Below are positions 1 to 7,065 of a stretch of 7,228 nucleotides of DNA, one piece after another. Within the stretch, counting starts at the first letter, position 1. The number at the start of each line of letters is the position of its first letter. This DNA is from DBFJGL01 sp048394785. Lineage in GTDB: Bacteria > Bacillota > Clostridia > Christensenellales > CAG-917. Where the stretch lies: NCBI GenBank assembly GCA_048394785.1, contig DBFJGL010000060.1:1-7228 (forward strand), given 5' to 3'. The notes below the pieces were generated by a model. That model worked only from the letters and a program-made list of their open reading frames with translations. It ran no database searches and was not told where the DNA came from. The translations under genes and the position numbers were made by a program.

Positions 1-1889
1 GCTACGACGCCGCCGACATACAAGTGCTGGAAGGCCTCGACCCCGTAAGAAAGCGTCCCGGAATGTATATCGGTTCGACGGACGCGAGGGGACTGCATCA
101 TCTTGTAACCGAAGTGGTGGACAACTCCATTGACGAAGCTCTTGCCGGATATTGCGACCATATCACCGTCGAAATTCTCAAAGACGGCGCGGTGCGCGTA
201 TCCGATAACGGCAGAGGCATTCCTACGGGAATAATCGAAAAAGAAGGAAAATCCGCGGTGGAAGTCGTTTTGACCAAACTGCACGCAGGCGGCAAGTTCG
301 GCAACGGCGGATATAAAATCTCGGGCGGACTGCACGGCGTGGGCGTATCCTGCGTCAACGCGCTGAGCGAATGGCTGGTTGCGGAAGTAAGACAGGACGG
401 TAAACTGTTCAGAATAAGATTTAACCGCGGCATTGCCGAGCGTCCGCTTGCCGTAGTAGGCGACGCCGATACCACGGGCACGACCGTTACGTTCTATCCC
501 GACGGCGAAATATTCGAAACTCTCGATTTTAACTACGATACGATGAAATCCCGCCTGCGCGAACTCGCGTATCTCAATAAAGGACTTACAATCGAGATTG
601 CCGATTATAGAACGGAACCCGAAAGGAAAGAAGTTTTCCGATATGAGGGCGGAATAGTTTCGTTTGTGGAAAGCCTTAACAAGAACAAGGAAACCGTTTT
701 CGAGAAGGTTATTTACATCGACGAGGCGTACGTCGACGGCGAAATCGAAATTGCGATGCAGTATAACGACAGTTATTCGGAGAATATCCTTGCATTTGCA
801 AACAATATCAATACAGAAGAAGGCGGCACGCACCTCGACGGGTTCAAGGCGGCGATAACCAAGGTCATAAACGACTACGGCAAAAAGGCGGGGATACTCA
901 AAGAAGCGGACAAGCTTTCGGGTGAGGACGTGAGAGAGGGTTTGACCGCAGTTATATCCGTAAAGCTTGCGGAGCCGCAGTTTGAGGGACAGACCAAGAC
1001 AAAGCTTGGCAACAGCAGTATGCGCGCGGCGGTGTCAAAGAGCGTTACCGAAGGGCTGGGCACTTATTTGGAAGAACACCCGAAAGAGGCGAAGGAACTC
1101 ATATTGAAGACGGTTACGGCTCAAAGAGCGCGCGAGGCGGCGAGAGCGGCGAGAGAGACGGCGAGAAGAAAGAGCGCGCTCGAAAGTACCACGCTTCCCG
1201 GAAAGCTTGCGGACTGCACGGACAAAGACCCCAAGGTATGCGAGATATACCTTGTAGAGGGCGACAGCGCGGGCGGAAGCGCGAAACAGGGCAGAGACCG
1301 TCGTTTTCAGGCAATTCTGCCGCTGAGAGGTAAAATACTCAACGTAGAAAAAGCAAGACTGCACAGAGTGCTCGAAAACGAGGAAATCAAGGCGATGATA
1401 ACGGCGTTCGGCTGCGGCATAAACACCGATTACGACGAAAGCAAACTGCGTTACGACCGCATAATCTGTATGACGGACGCGGACGTGGACGGCTCGCATA
1501 TCAGAATACTGATGCTGACGTTCTTCTTCCGCTTTATGCGTCCGCTTATCGAGAACGGACACGTGTATATCGCGCAGCCTCCGCTTTACAAGATACAAAA
1601 GGGCAAGCAGGAACTCTATTTTTATGACGATGAGTCGCTGGAAAAATACTACGAGGAGTTCGGAAGAAAGAGCGGCGATTTGCAGAGATACAAAGGTCTG
1701 GGCGAAATGAACCCCGAACAGCTTTGGGAAACGACAATGAACCCCAAGAGCAGAACTTTGCTCAAAGTCACTATGGCGGACGCGGTTGCGGCGGACGAAT
1801 TGTTCACCGTGCTCATGGGCGAACAGCCCGAACTCAGACGCGCGTTCATAGAGGACAACGCGAAGCTTGTCGAAGAACTTGATATTTAG
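1..1889 (+). CDS. gyrB: DNA gyrase subunit B, 5' end missing
   Basis: GyrB is the ATPase and TOPRIM subunit of DNA gyrase, which works with GyrA to introduce negative supercoils. The frame is open from base 3 and reads YDAADIQVLEGLDPVRKRPGMY, the usual GyrB N-terminus, so the real start lies just upstream of the window and the GTG at 24 is internal. GHKL ATPase motifs are visible: VVDNSIDEA with its metal-binding Asn at 123-125, SDNGRGIP near 201-224, and the GGLHGVG lid near 324-344. The transducer QTK (equivalent to E. coli Q335/K337) is at 990-998. TOPRIM motifs follow: VEGDSAGGSAKQGRDR with Glu at 1257-1259, MTDADVDGSHI with Asp codons at 1476, 1482 and 1488, and QRYKGLGEMN near 1681-1710. 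The protein ends in LDI as in Bacillus subtilis. It lacks the large insert of enterobacterial GyrB, so it is the short form. A ParE paralogue is less likely because gyrA follows directly. The visible part has no frameshift or missing catalytic residue. Confidence 0.97.
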   Translation, partial: YDAADIQVLEGLDPVRKRPGMYIGSTDARGLHHLVTEVVDNSIDEALAGYCDHITVEILKDGAVRVSDNGRGIPTGIIEKEGKSAVEVVLTKLHAGGKFGNGGYKISGGLHGVGVSCVNALSEWLVAEVRQDGKLFRIRFNRGIAERPLAVVGDADTTGTTVTFYPDGEIFETLDFNYDTMKSRLRELAYLNKGLTIEIADYRTEPERKEVFRYEGGIVSFVESLNKNKETVFEKVIYIDEAYVDGEIEIAMQYNDSYSENILAFANNINTEEGGTHLDGFKAAITKVINDYGKKAGILKEADKLSGEDVREGLTAVISVKLAEPQFEGQTKTKLGNSSMRAAVSKSVTEGLGTYLEEHPKEAKELILKTVTAQRAREAARAARETARRKSALESTTLPGKLADCTDKDPKVCEIYLVEGDSAGGSAKQGRDRRFQAILPLRGKILNVEKARLHRVLENEEIKAMITAFGCGINTDYDESKLRYDRIICMTDADVDGSHIRILMLTFFFRFMRPLIENGHVYIAQPPLYKIQKGKQELYFYDDESLEKYYEEFGRKSGDLQRYKGLGEMNPEQLWETTMNPKSRTLLKVTMADAVAADELFTVLMGEQPELRRAFIEDNAKLVEELDI

Positions 1890-1892
1890 AGA

Positions 1893-1898
1893 GGGAGG
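1893..1898 (+). promoter_or_regulatory. Ribosome binding site of gyrA
   Basis: GGGAGG lies five bases before the ATG at 1904, inside the 14-base gap after the gyrB stop at 1887-1889. It is a strong Shine-Dalgarno sequence and fixes the gyrA start. The tight spacing implies co-transcription of the two subunits. No promoter or terminator fits in the gap. Confidence 0.85.
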
Positions 1899-1903
1899 CG
1901 GTT

Positions 1904-4543
1904 ATGGCTAAGGAAAGAAACGATAAAGACAGAGAATATATTGAGCATTTAGCGGACTCCAAAATCGTCAACGTCGAGGTAGAGAACGAACTGAAAAAGT
2001 CGTTTATATCTTACGCGATGGCGGTCAACGTATCGCGCGCTATACCCGACGTCAGAGACGGTTTGAAGCCCGTTCACAGAAGAATACTCTACGCGATGAG
2101 CGAGTTGAACCTCACTCCCGACAAGCCGTACAGAAAGTGCGCGATGGTCGTTGGCGAAGTGCTCGGCAAATATCACCCCCACGGCGACAGCTCCGTGTAC
2201 GACGCGTTGGTGCGTCTTGCGCAGGACTTTTCAATAAGATGTCCGCTTGTCGACGGACACGGCAACTTCGGCTCGGTGGACGGCGACCCGGCGGCGGCTT
2301 ACCGTTATACGGAGGCAAGGCTGAGCAAAATCGCGCTTGAAATGATACGCGACATCGACAAGAAGACCGTCGACTTTTATCCCAACTTCGACGACACGCG
2401 CGAACAGCCCGTCGTATTGCCCTCGCGTTTTCCCAACCTGCTCGTGAACGGTTCCGACGGCATTGCGGTCGGTATGGCGACGTCCATTCCTCCGCACAAT
2501 CTCGGAGAGGTTATCGACGCGTCAATCGCGCTTATACACAATCCCGAACTCACCGTCGACGACTTGATGGAATACGTCCCCGCGCCCGATTATCCCACCG
2601 CGGGACTAGTGCTGGGCAGAGCGGCAATCCGTCAGGCATACAGAACGGGCAGAGGCGGCGCGGTGCTTCGCGCAAGAACGGAAATAGAGGAGCTGCATAA
2701 CGGTAGAAGCCGCATTATCATCACCGAAATTCCCTATCAGGTCAACAAGGCGAAACTCATCGAGAACATTGCGGAACAGGTCAAGGACAAGCGGCTCGAA
2801 GGCATTGCGGACATCAATGAGGAAACCGACCGCACGGGTATGCGCATAGTCATCGAAATCAAAAAAGACTATAATCCGCAGGTCATTCTCAATCAGCTTT
2901 ATAAGCAGACAAATCTGCAAATCACCAATTCCATCATTCTGCTTGCGCTTGTGGACGGCGTGCCGAGAATTCTCAACCTCAAACAAATTCTCGAAAATTA
3001 CGTTGCGCATCAGGAAGACGTCATAATAAGACGTACGCGGTTCGACCTCGAAAAGGCGCAGGAGAGAGAGCATATTCTGAAAGGCTTGTCAATCGCGCTC
3101 GCCAACATCGACGAAATCGTGGAACTTCTCAAAAAGAGCTCGGACAGACAGGACGCAATCGCAAACCTTATGGAGCGTTTCCTTCTCAGCGAAAAACAGT
3201 CGGTTGCAATTCTCGAAATGAGGCTGCAAAGACTTACGGGGCTCGAAGTCGAAAAGATAAACGAAGAACTCTTGCAAAAACAGGAGGAAATCAAGGAATA
3301 CAACCGCATTTTGTCCTCCGAGGAGGCAGTCAAGGAGATAATCGTCGCCGAAATGACCGAGATAAAGGAGAAATACGCCACCAAACGCCTCTCCGAGCTC
3401 AGTTACGATTATTCCGAGATAAATATCGCCGACCTCATCGACAAAGAAGATATAGTGGTTTCAATGACTCACAGCGGCTATATAAAGCGTATGCCCGTCA
3501 GCGAATACAAATCTCAGCGTCGCGGCGGTATGGGTATAACCGCTCATAAAGCCAAGGACGACGACTTCGTGGAGCATATGTTTGTGAGCAACACCCATCA
3601 GGATTTGATGTTCTTCACCAACCTCGGAAAGGCTTTCACAATGAAGGGTTATGAAATTCCCGAGGCGTCGCGCACGTCGAGAGGCCGCGCAATCATCAAC
3701 CTGTTGCAGCTTGCTCCGGGAGAGAAGGTTCAGGCGTTCCTGCCTCTGCCCGAGGAGAAGGAAGGTTTCTTCCTTATGCTTGCGACAAAATACGGTCTTA
3801 TCAAAAAGACTCCGCTCACCGAGTTCGAGTCCGTCAAGCGCAACGGCAAGATAGCAATCAAGTTCGATGACGACGACGAGCTCATAGAAGCCGTTATAAC
3901 GAACGGTTCCGACGAACTGATAATGGCGTCGAGCGAAGGACTGTGCATACGCTTTAACGAGGCTACGGTGCGTTCTGTGGGCAGAACGGCAAAGGGCGTC
4001 AAGTCTATGAAAATTCCCGCGGGCGCGGTAATGGTCGACCTTGCGGTGGTACACCCCGACAGCGAAATCCTCACAATCACGTCAAACGGCTACGGCAAGC
4101 GCAGTTCCGTGGACGAATACCCCTTGCAGGGCAGAAACGGAAAGGGCGTCAAAGCAGGCGTGTTCAACGACAAGACGGGCAACCTCGTAAGCCTTAAAGT
4201 CATACCCGAGGATATGGACGTTATGATGATTGCGGACAACGGCATTATCATAAGAGTTCAGGCGGACGAAATCTCCAAAATCGGCAGAGCGACGCAGGGC
4301 GTTAGAATTATGAAGCTCAAAGACGCCAACGCTAACGTAGTGGCAATCGCGCTCACTCCGCACGAGGATGAGCAGGAGGAAGAATACGACGAGGACGGCA
4401 ACCCGATTGTACGCGAAAGCACGGAAGCGGAGGGTGCGGAAACGGCTGCCGCAGAAAGCGAAACGGGCGATAACGCGACCGTACAAGACGGCGGAGAACA
4501 GCCTGCAAGCGATAATGCGGAAATCGGCGCCGACGGCGAGTAA
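1904..4543 (+). CDS. gyrA: DNA gyrase subunit A
   Basis: GyrA cuts and rejoins DNA and wraps it for negative supercoiling. The protein has 879 residues. The cleavage core spans roughly residues 30-500. The catalytic tyrosine is Y135 in AAYRYTEARL, with R134 beside it. The quinolone-determining stretch is YHPHGDSSVYDALV, with S96 and D100 matching E. coli S83 and D87, so the usual resistance sites are unmutated. Heptad-rich sequence around 370-490 is the coiled coil. The GyrA box, QRRGGMG at 538-544, identifies GyrA rather than ParC; its sixth residue is Met where Lys or Arg is usual. Six beta-pinwheel repeats begin near 516, 567, 622, 671, 721 and 771, for example VVSMTHSGYIKRMPVSEY and DVMMIADNGIIIRVQADEI. 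Residues 821-879 form an acidic tail with about 22 Asp/Glu and one Arg, which makes the protein longer than B. subtilis GyrA (about 820 residues). It is second in the operon and is followed by a terminator. Confidence 0.98.
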   Translation: MAKERNDKDREYIEHLADSKIVNVEVENELKKSFISYAMAVNVSRAIPDVRDGLKPVHRRILYAMSELNLTPDKPYRKCAMVVGEVLGKYHPHGDSSVYDALVRLAQDFSIRCPLVDGHGNFGSVDGDPAAAYRYTEARLSKIALEMIRDIDKKTVDFYPNFDDTREQPVVLPSRFPNLLVNGSDGIAVGMATSIPPHNLGEVIDASIALIHNPELTVDDLMEYVPAPDYPTAGLVLGRAAIRQAYRTGRGGAVLRARTEIEELHNGRSRIIITEIPYQVNKAKLIENIAEQVKDKRLEGIADINEETDRTGMRIVIEIKKDYNPQVILNQLYKQTNLQITNSIILLALVDGVPRILNLKQILENYVAHQEDVIIRRTRFDLEKAQEREHILKGLSIALANIDEIVELLKKSSDRQDAIANLMERFLLSEKQSVAILEMRLQRLTGLEVEKINEELLQKQEEIKEYNRILSSEEAVKEIIVAEMTEIKEKYATKRLSELSYDYSEINIADLIDKEDIVVSMTHSGYIKRMPVSEYKSQRRGGMGITAHKAKDDDFVEHMFVSNTHQDLMFFTNLGKAFTMKGYEIPEASRTSRGRAIINLLQLAPGEKVQAFLPLPEEKEGFFLMLATKYGLIKKTPLTEFESVKRNGKIAIKFDDDDELIEAVITNGSDELIMASSEGLCIRFNEATVRSVGRTAKGVKSMKIPAGAVMVDLAVVHPDSEILTITSNGYGKRSSVDEYPLQGRNGKGVKAGVFNDKTGNLVSLKVIPEDMDVMMIADNGIIIRVQADEISKIGRATQGVRIMKLKDANANVVAIALTPHEDEQEEEYDEDGNPIVRESTEAEGAETAAAESETGDNATVQDGGEQPASDNAEIGADGE

Positions 4544-4597
4544 TCGCATAAAACAAGGTTTACGTCAATAAAATCGCCATAAAAACAGCGCATTATG

Positions 4598-4632
4598 AAA
4601 ACACGGAGTGCAGACGGCACTCCGTATTTTTT
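4598..4632 (+). terminator. Intrinsic terminator of the gyrB-gyrA operon, probably bidirectional
   Basis: ACGGAGTGC (4603-4611) pairs perfectly with GCACTCCGT (4617-4625) around a 5-base loop, and six T follow at 4627-4632. A-rich sequence at 4598-4601 can extend the stem past one mismatch. Read on the minus strand the same hairpin is followed by GTTTTC, so it could also stop transcripts from the convergent lipoprotein gene, whose stop codon lies about 60 bases away. No better minus-strand terminator is visible between the two genes. Confidence 0.9.
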
Positions 4633-4642
4633 GAGTTTTAGC

Positions 4643-4663
4643 ATATAATCTTTTTGATTATAT
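4643..4663. other. AT-rich hairpin in the convergent gap
   Basis: ATATAATC (4643-4650) is followed by TTTTT and then GATTATAT (4656-4663), a perfect 8-base inverted repeat with a 5-base loop. It lies between the gyrA terminator and the end of the lipoprotein gene. The stem is too AT-rich, and lacks a following T-run on either strand, to call it a terminator. It might protect the 3' end of the lipoprotein mRNA, but that is a guess. Confidence 0.4.
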
Positions 4664-4684
4664 ATCGATGAAAATCGCTTCGCG

Positions 4685-6946
4685 CTATCCTATCCACTCG
4701 TGAGGAACGGGAGAAGATTGAGAACTGTAGCCCGAATTCCATCCGTCGTCCCAGCCCGCGGGTTTGGAGGGGTGTTTGCAATATACCATTGTAATTTGAG
4801 AATTGAGCCCGAAGACGGCATATCCCATTGTTTTCACCGATGAGGGAATTGTAACCTCGGTTATGCCCAACTTATGGAAGGAGCGGCTTTCTATCGAGGC
4901 GACGCCCTCTTGTATGGTTAGAGAAGTAAGCGTTTTAATGTCGTTAAAGGCACTCTCTTCTATGGTTTTTATGTTGCCGGGTATCGTTACGTCGGTGAAG
5001 GCATATCCTTTATAAAACGCATAGTTCCATATTGCGGTGCACTTGGAGAGGTCGGATGCGGTAAGCACGGTTTTGCCGTCCTTTACGTCTATCAGATATA
5101 CTTCGCCGTCTATCGAATAAGTACAGATTTCGTTTTCGTCGTAGTCGGAAAGAGTCCCATTGAAAGACGCGCTTTCGGACGTGCGGACGTCAACCTTATG
5201 CCCGTTGTAAGAGGTCGTATCGGGGAACGTCGCAGAGCTTAGGTTGGTGACCTGTACAAGCTTGTTGCGCGGCGCTTTTCCCGTTATCGATGTCACGGTT
5301 GCGGGAATGTGAAGCGAAAGCAGGTTCTCATATCCCGAGTACGAGGATAAGGATACGGAGGTGCCCGAGGTTATTATAATGCGTCGGACGGAAGCTTGCG
5401 TAAATTTACCGAAAAGCTTTGCAGGGGTGTATACCGTATGTATCGAGGAGCCGGAAATAGACGCCGCCGTGCAGGAGTCGGGTATGCGAATTTCCTCGAT
5501 TGCGGTATTTGCAAACGCGCCGGTTTCTATTTCTTTCAGTCCGTTAGGCAGCTCTATGCTTGCGAGGGAAGTGCAGCCAGAAAACGCGTTTTTCCAGATT
5601 TCTTCCAGACTGTCGGGGAGTTTTATCGACGTCAAGGATACGCAGTCCGCAAACGAGTTTGTATTCACGGTCTTTATACCTTCGGACAAAACGACAGTTT
5701 TTAAGTTTGCGGCGCCCTTGAAGCTGCTGTTGCTAATAGAAGTTCCTGCGGTTATTTCCAAGACTTCGAGGTTTTTCGCCGCGGTTGCAAGACCGCTCGT
5801 TGCTTTCTCCGGGCCCGTAAACTTTTTAAGACCGTCATTGTTTTTCCACAGGCTGTAACCGAATTTTTCCACAGTAGCGGGAATTGTTAATTCAACAATG
5901 CTCGGACAGTCGCGGAAGCAGTTTGAACCTAAAGATTTGAGCGATGACGGCAGCTTTACCGTGACAAGCTCGGGGCATTCTTTGAAACAGCCTGCGCCGA
6001 CAGTTTCCACGCCTTCCGCAAAAATGACGGTTTTTAGATTTTTTGAACCGCAGAAGACAAATTCGCCAACCGTTGCGACGGAAGACGGCACGTTGATTTC
6101 TTCAACGGCGGGAACGTAATAAAAAGCATAGTCTTCTATGGACGTTACGCTGTTAGGTATGGTTACGGAAGTAAACGGAGCCGCAAAAAACGCGTATGCG
6201 CCTATCGTTTCCGTGCCGCTTGGTATTTCAAACGCCGTTACCCTTGCGTGCGCTACCGCGATTATGGTTTTGCCGTCCGCGGAATACAAGTCGCCGTTTA
6301 AGGAAGAAAACACAGAGTGCCCTTCCTCAACTTCGATTTTTTTAAGTCCGCTTACTCCGTAAAACGAGCTTCCGTCGAGTTGCGTAACGTTTTTGGGGAT
6401 AAGCACGCTCGTCAAGGGCGACGTGCCGTCGTCGTTCAGCAGTCCTTGATAATCGACGGCGGTTGCTTCGTCTGGCAGACGGATTGACGACGCCGAACCC
6501 TTGTACCCGGTCAGCGTAATAATCCCGTCCGCTTCGGTGTAATCGAAGTCGTCGAGCGCGGTTGAGGCGTACTCGGGGGCTTCGGGTTCCCATTTGGCGT
6601 ACAACGTGACGTTCTTTGTCAACGTATACGGAAAGGTTATCCGCTCGCCCGAAAAGTCTGACGACGCATACCAGCCGAGGAAGACGTTATCCGTTTTCGA
6701 GGTTTGCGGCTCGCTGTTTACGGCTTCTCCCGTATAAGACGGCACCGACGTTCCGCCGTTGGTTTCGTACGTGACGGTGAAGGTACTCGGGACGTCCGGA
6801 TTATCGGGATTGTCGGGGTTGGACGGATTGTCCGTGCCGCCGCCCGTGCCGGGCACGCCTTGCGTGTTGCAAGCCGTGACGACACAGGCGAGAGTCAATG
6901 CGATAAGTGTGGCGATTATCGCAAAAAGCACTCTTTTGTGTTTCAT
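4685..6946 (-). CDS. Surface lipoprotein with InlB B-repeat and BspA-like leucine-rich repeats
   Basis: The product has 753 residues and is probably exported and lipid-anchored on the cell surface. The N-terminus MKHKR plus a hydrophobic stretch (about 6-23) ends in VTAC, a lipobox placing the lipidated cysteine at C26. A Gly-, Asn-, Pro- and Asp-rich linker follows (about 30-54). Residues 55-119 form an InlB/Listeria-Bacteroides B-repeat (VTYETNGG, FLGWY, TLYAKWEPEAP). From about 140 to 720 there are degenerate LRR_5/BspA-type repeats with the pattern L-x-x-I-x-I-P-x-S-V-x-x-I-x-x-x-A-F. The end (VYCKHPSKPAGWDDGWN to WIG) is the usual cap of BspA-like proteins. The frame is open upstream to 7048, but AAGGAG six bases before this ATG and the signal peptide directly after it set the start here; the extra 34 codons are leader. 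Such proteins bind host or microbial surfaces in some species; the ligand here cannot be told. No sortase motif is seen, consistent with lipid anchoring. Confidence 0.88.
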   Translation of the reverse strand: MKHKRVLFAIIATLIALTLACVVTACNTQGVPGTGGGTDNPSNPDNPDNPDVPSTFTVTYETNGGTSVPSYTGEAVNSEPQTSKTDNVFLGWYASSDFSGERITFPYTLTKNVTLYAKWEPEAPEYASTALDDFDYTEADGIITLTGYKGSASSIRLPDEATAVDYQGLLNDDGTSPLTSVLIPKNVTQLDGSSFYGVSGLKKIEVEEGHSVFSSLNGDLYSADGKTIIAVAHARVTAFEIPSGTETIGAYAFFAAPFTSVTIPNSVTSIEDYAFYYVPAVEEINVPSSVATVGEFVFCGSKNLKTVIFAEGVETVGAGCFKECPELVTVKLPSSLKSLGSNCFRDCPSIVELTIPATVEKFGYSLWKNNDGLKKFTGPEKATSGLATAAKNLEVLEITAGTSISNSSFKGAANLKTVVLSEGIKTVNTNSFADCVSLTSIKLPDSLEEIWKNAFSGCTSLASIELPNGLKEIETGAFANTAIEEIRIPDSCTAASISGSSIHTVYTPAKLFGKFTQASVRRIIITSGTSVSLSSYSGYENLLSLHIPATVTSITGKAPRNKLVQVTNLSSATFPDTTSYNGHKVDVRTSESASFNGTLSDYDENEICTYSIDGEVYLIDVKDGKTVLTASDLSKCTAIWNYAFYKGYAFTDVTIPGNIKTIEESAFNDIKTLTSLTIQEGVASIESRSFHKLGITEVTIPSSVKTMGYAVFGLNSQITMVYCKHPSKPAGWDDGWNSGYSSQSSPVPHEWIG
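6794..6829 (-). repeat. Four 9-base tandem units coding for an Asn-Pro-Asp linker
   Basis: Inside the lipoprotein gene, four consecutive three-codon units encode NPS, NPD, NPD and NPD (residues 40-51). The units differ at synonymous positions, so they are not a recent exact expansion. They form a flexible spacer between the lipid anchor and the B-repeat domain. Short repeats like this can change copy number by slippage. Confidence 0.75.
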
Positions 6947-6952
6947 TTTGTT

Positions 6953-6958
6953 CTCCTT
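6953..6958 (-). promoter_or_regulatory. Ribosome binding site deciding the lipoprotein start
   Basis: Read on the minus strand, AAGGAG lies six bases before the ATG at 6946. Neither the start of the longest frame (7048) nor the in-frame ATG near 7018 has such a site, and both would put extra residues in front of the signal peptide. This supports the 753-residue product. Confidence 0.88.
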
Positions 6959-6966
6959 TATTTCAG

Positions 6967-6987
6967 CCCGTAGGCGTGTGATACGGG
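6967..6987 (-). promoter_or_regulatory. Leader hairpin just upstream of the ribosome binding site, loop complementary to the upstream domain
   Basis: On the minus strand, CCCGTA (6987-6982) pairs with TACGGG (6972-6967), leaving a 9-base loop, TCACACGCC. The loop plus adjoining bases (6981-6971) is perfectly complementary over 11 bases to 7090-7080 in the upstream structured domain, so a loop-to-distal pairing or an alternative helix is possible. The hairpin ends eight bases before AAGGAG, so it does not bury the site directly but could affect ribosome access. The pairing is seen in sequence; its function is inferred. Confidence 0.45.
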
Positions 6988-7018
6988 ATAAGCGCGCAAA
7001 AAGAGAAGACTTAAACAT

Positions 7019-7049
7019 AAAAGAAAAGGCGCGCCGCAAGCGACGCACC
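7019..7049 (-). terminator. Intrinsic terminator or attenuator inside the lipoprotein leader
   Basis: On the minus strand, GGUGCGUC (7049-7042) pairs with GGCGCGCC (7035-7028) around the loop GCUUGC: eight pairs including two G-U. It is followed directly by UUUUCUUUU (7027-7019). This is a good rho-independent terminator shape, sited about 110-140 nucleotides after the predicted transcription start and 72 bases before the lipoprotein ATG. I see no convincing promoter between it and the gene, so expression should depend on reading through it. Confidence 0.6.
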
Positions 7050-7062
7050 TACAATACGTCGC
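7040..7062 (-). promoter_or_regulatory. Antiterminator-like hairpin competing with the leader terminator
   Basis: On the minus strand, GCGACG (7062-7057) pairs perfectly with CGUCGC (7045-7040) around an 11-base loop. The 3' strand overlaps the 5' arm and loop of the terminator, so the two hairpins exclude each other. GCGACG can also pair with an identical CGUCGC copy at 7106-7101 inside the upstream domain, which would leave the terminator free. These are the three sequence elements expected of an attenuation switch; no direct evidence of switching exists. Confidence 0.45.
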
Positions 7063-7065
7063 GGT

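Noticed and set aside
24..26. GTG as the start of gyrB
   Set aside because: The frame stays open upstream to the window edge, and the residues there (YDAADIQ) belong to the conserved GyrB N-terminus.
1035..1598. Minus-strand open frame of 187 codons opposite gyrB
   Set aside because: It lies wholly inside a well-conserved gene, its composition mirrors the gyrB codons, and the product resembles no known family.
3461..4054. Minus-strand open frame of 197 codons opposite gyrA
   Set aside because: It is a shadow of the gyrA pinwheel coding region with no ribosome binding site or recognisable motif.
5361..5858. Plus-strand open frame of 165 codons opposite the lipoprotein gene
   Set aside because: It is an antisense shadow of the repeat-rich LRR coding sequence, with no family features.
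6947..7048. N-terminal extension of 34 residues on the lipoprotein
   Set aside because: It has no ribosome binding site, puts an Arg-rich stretch in front of a complete signal peptide, and overlaps the terminator and leader hairpins.
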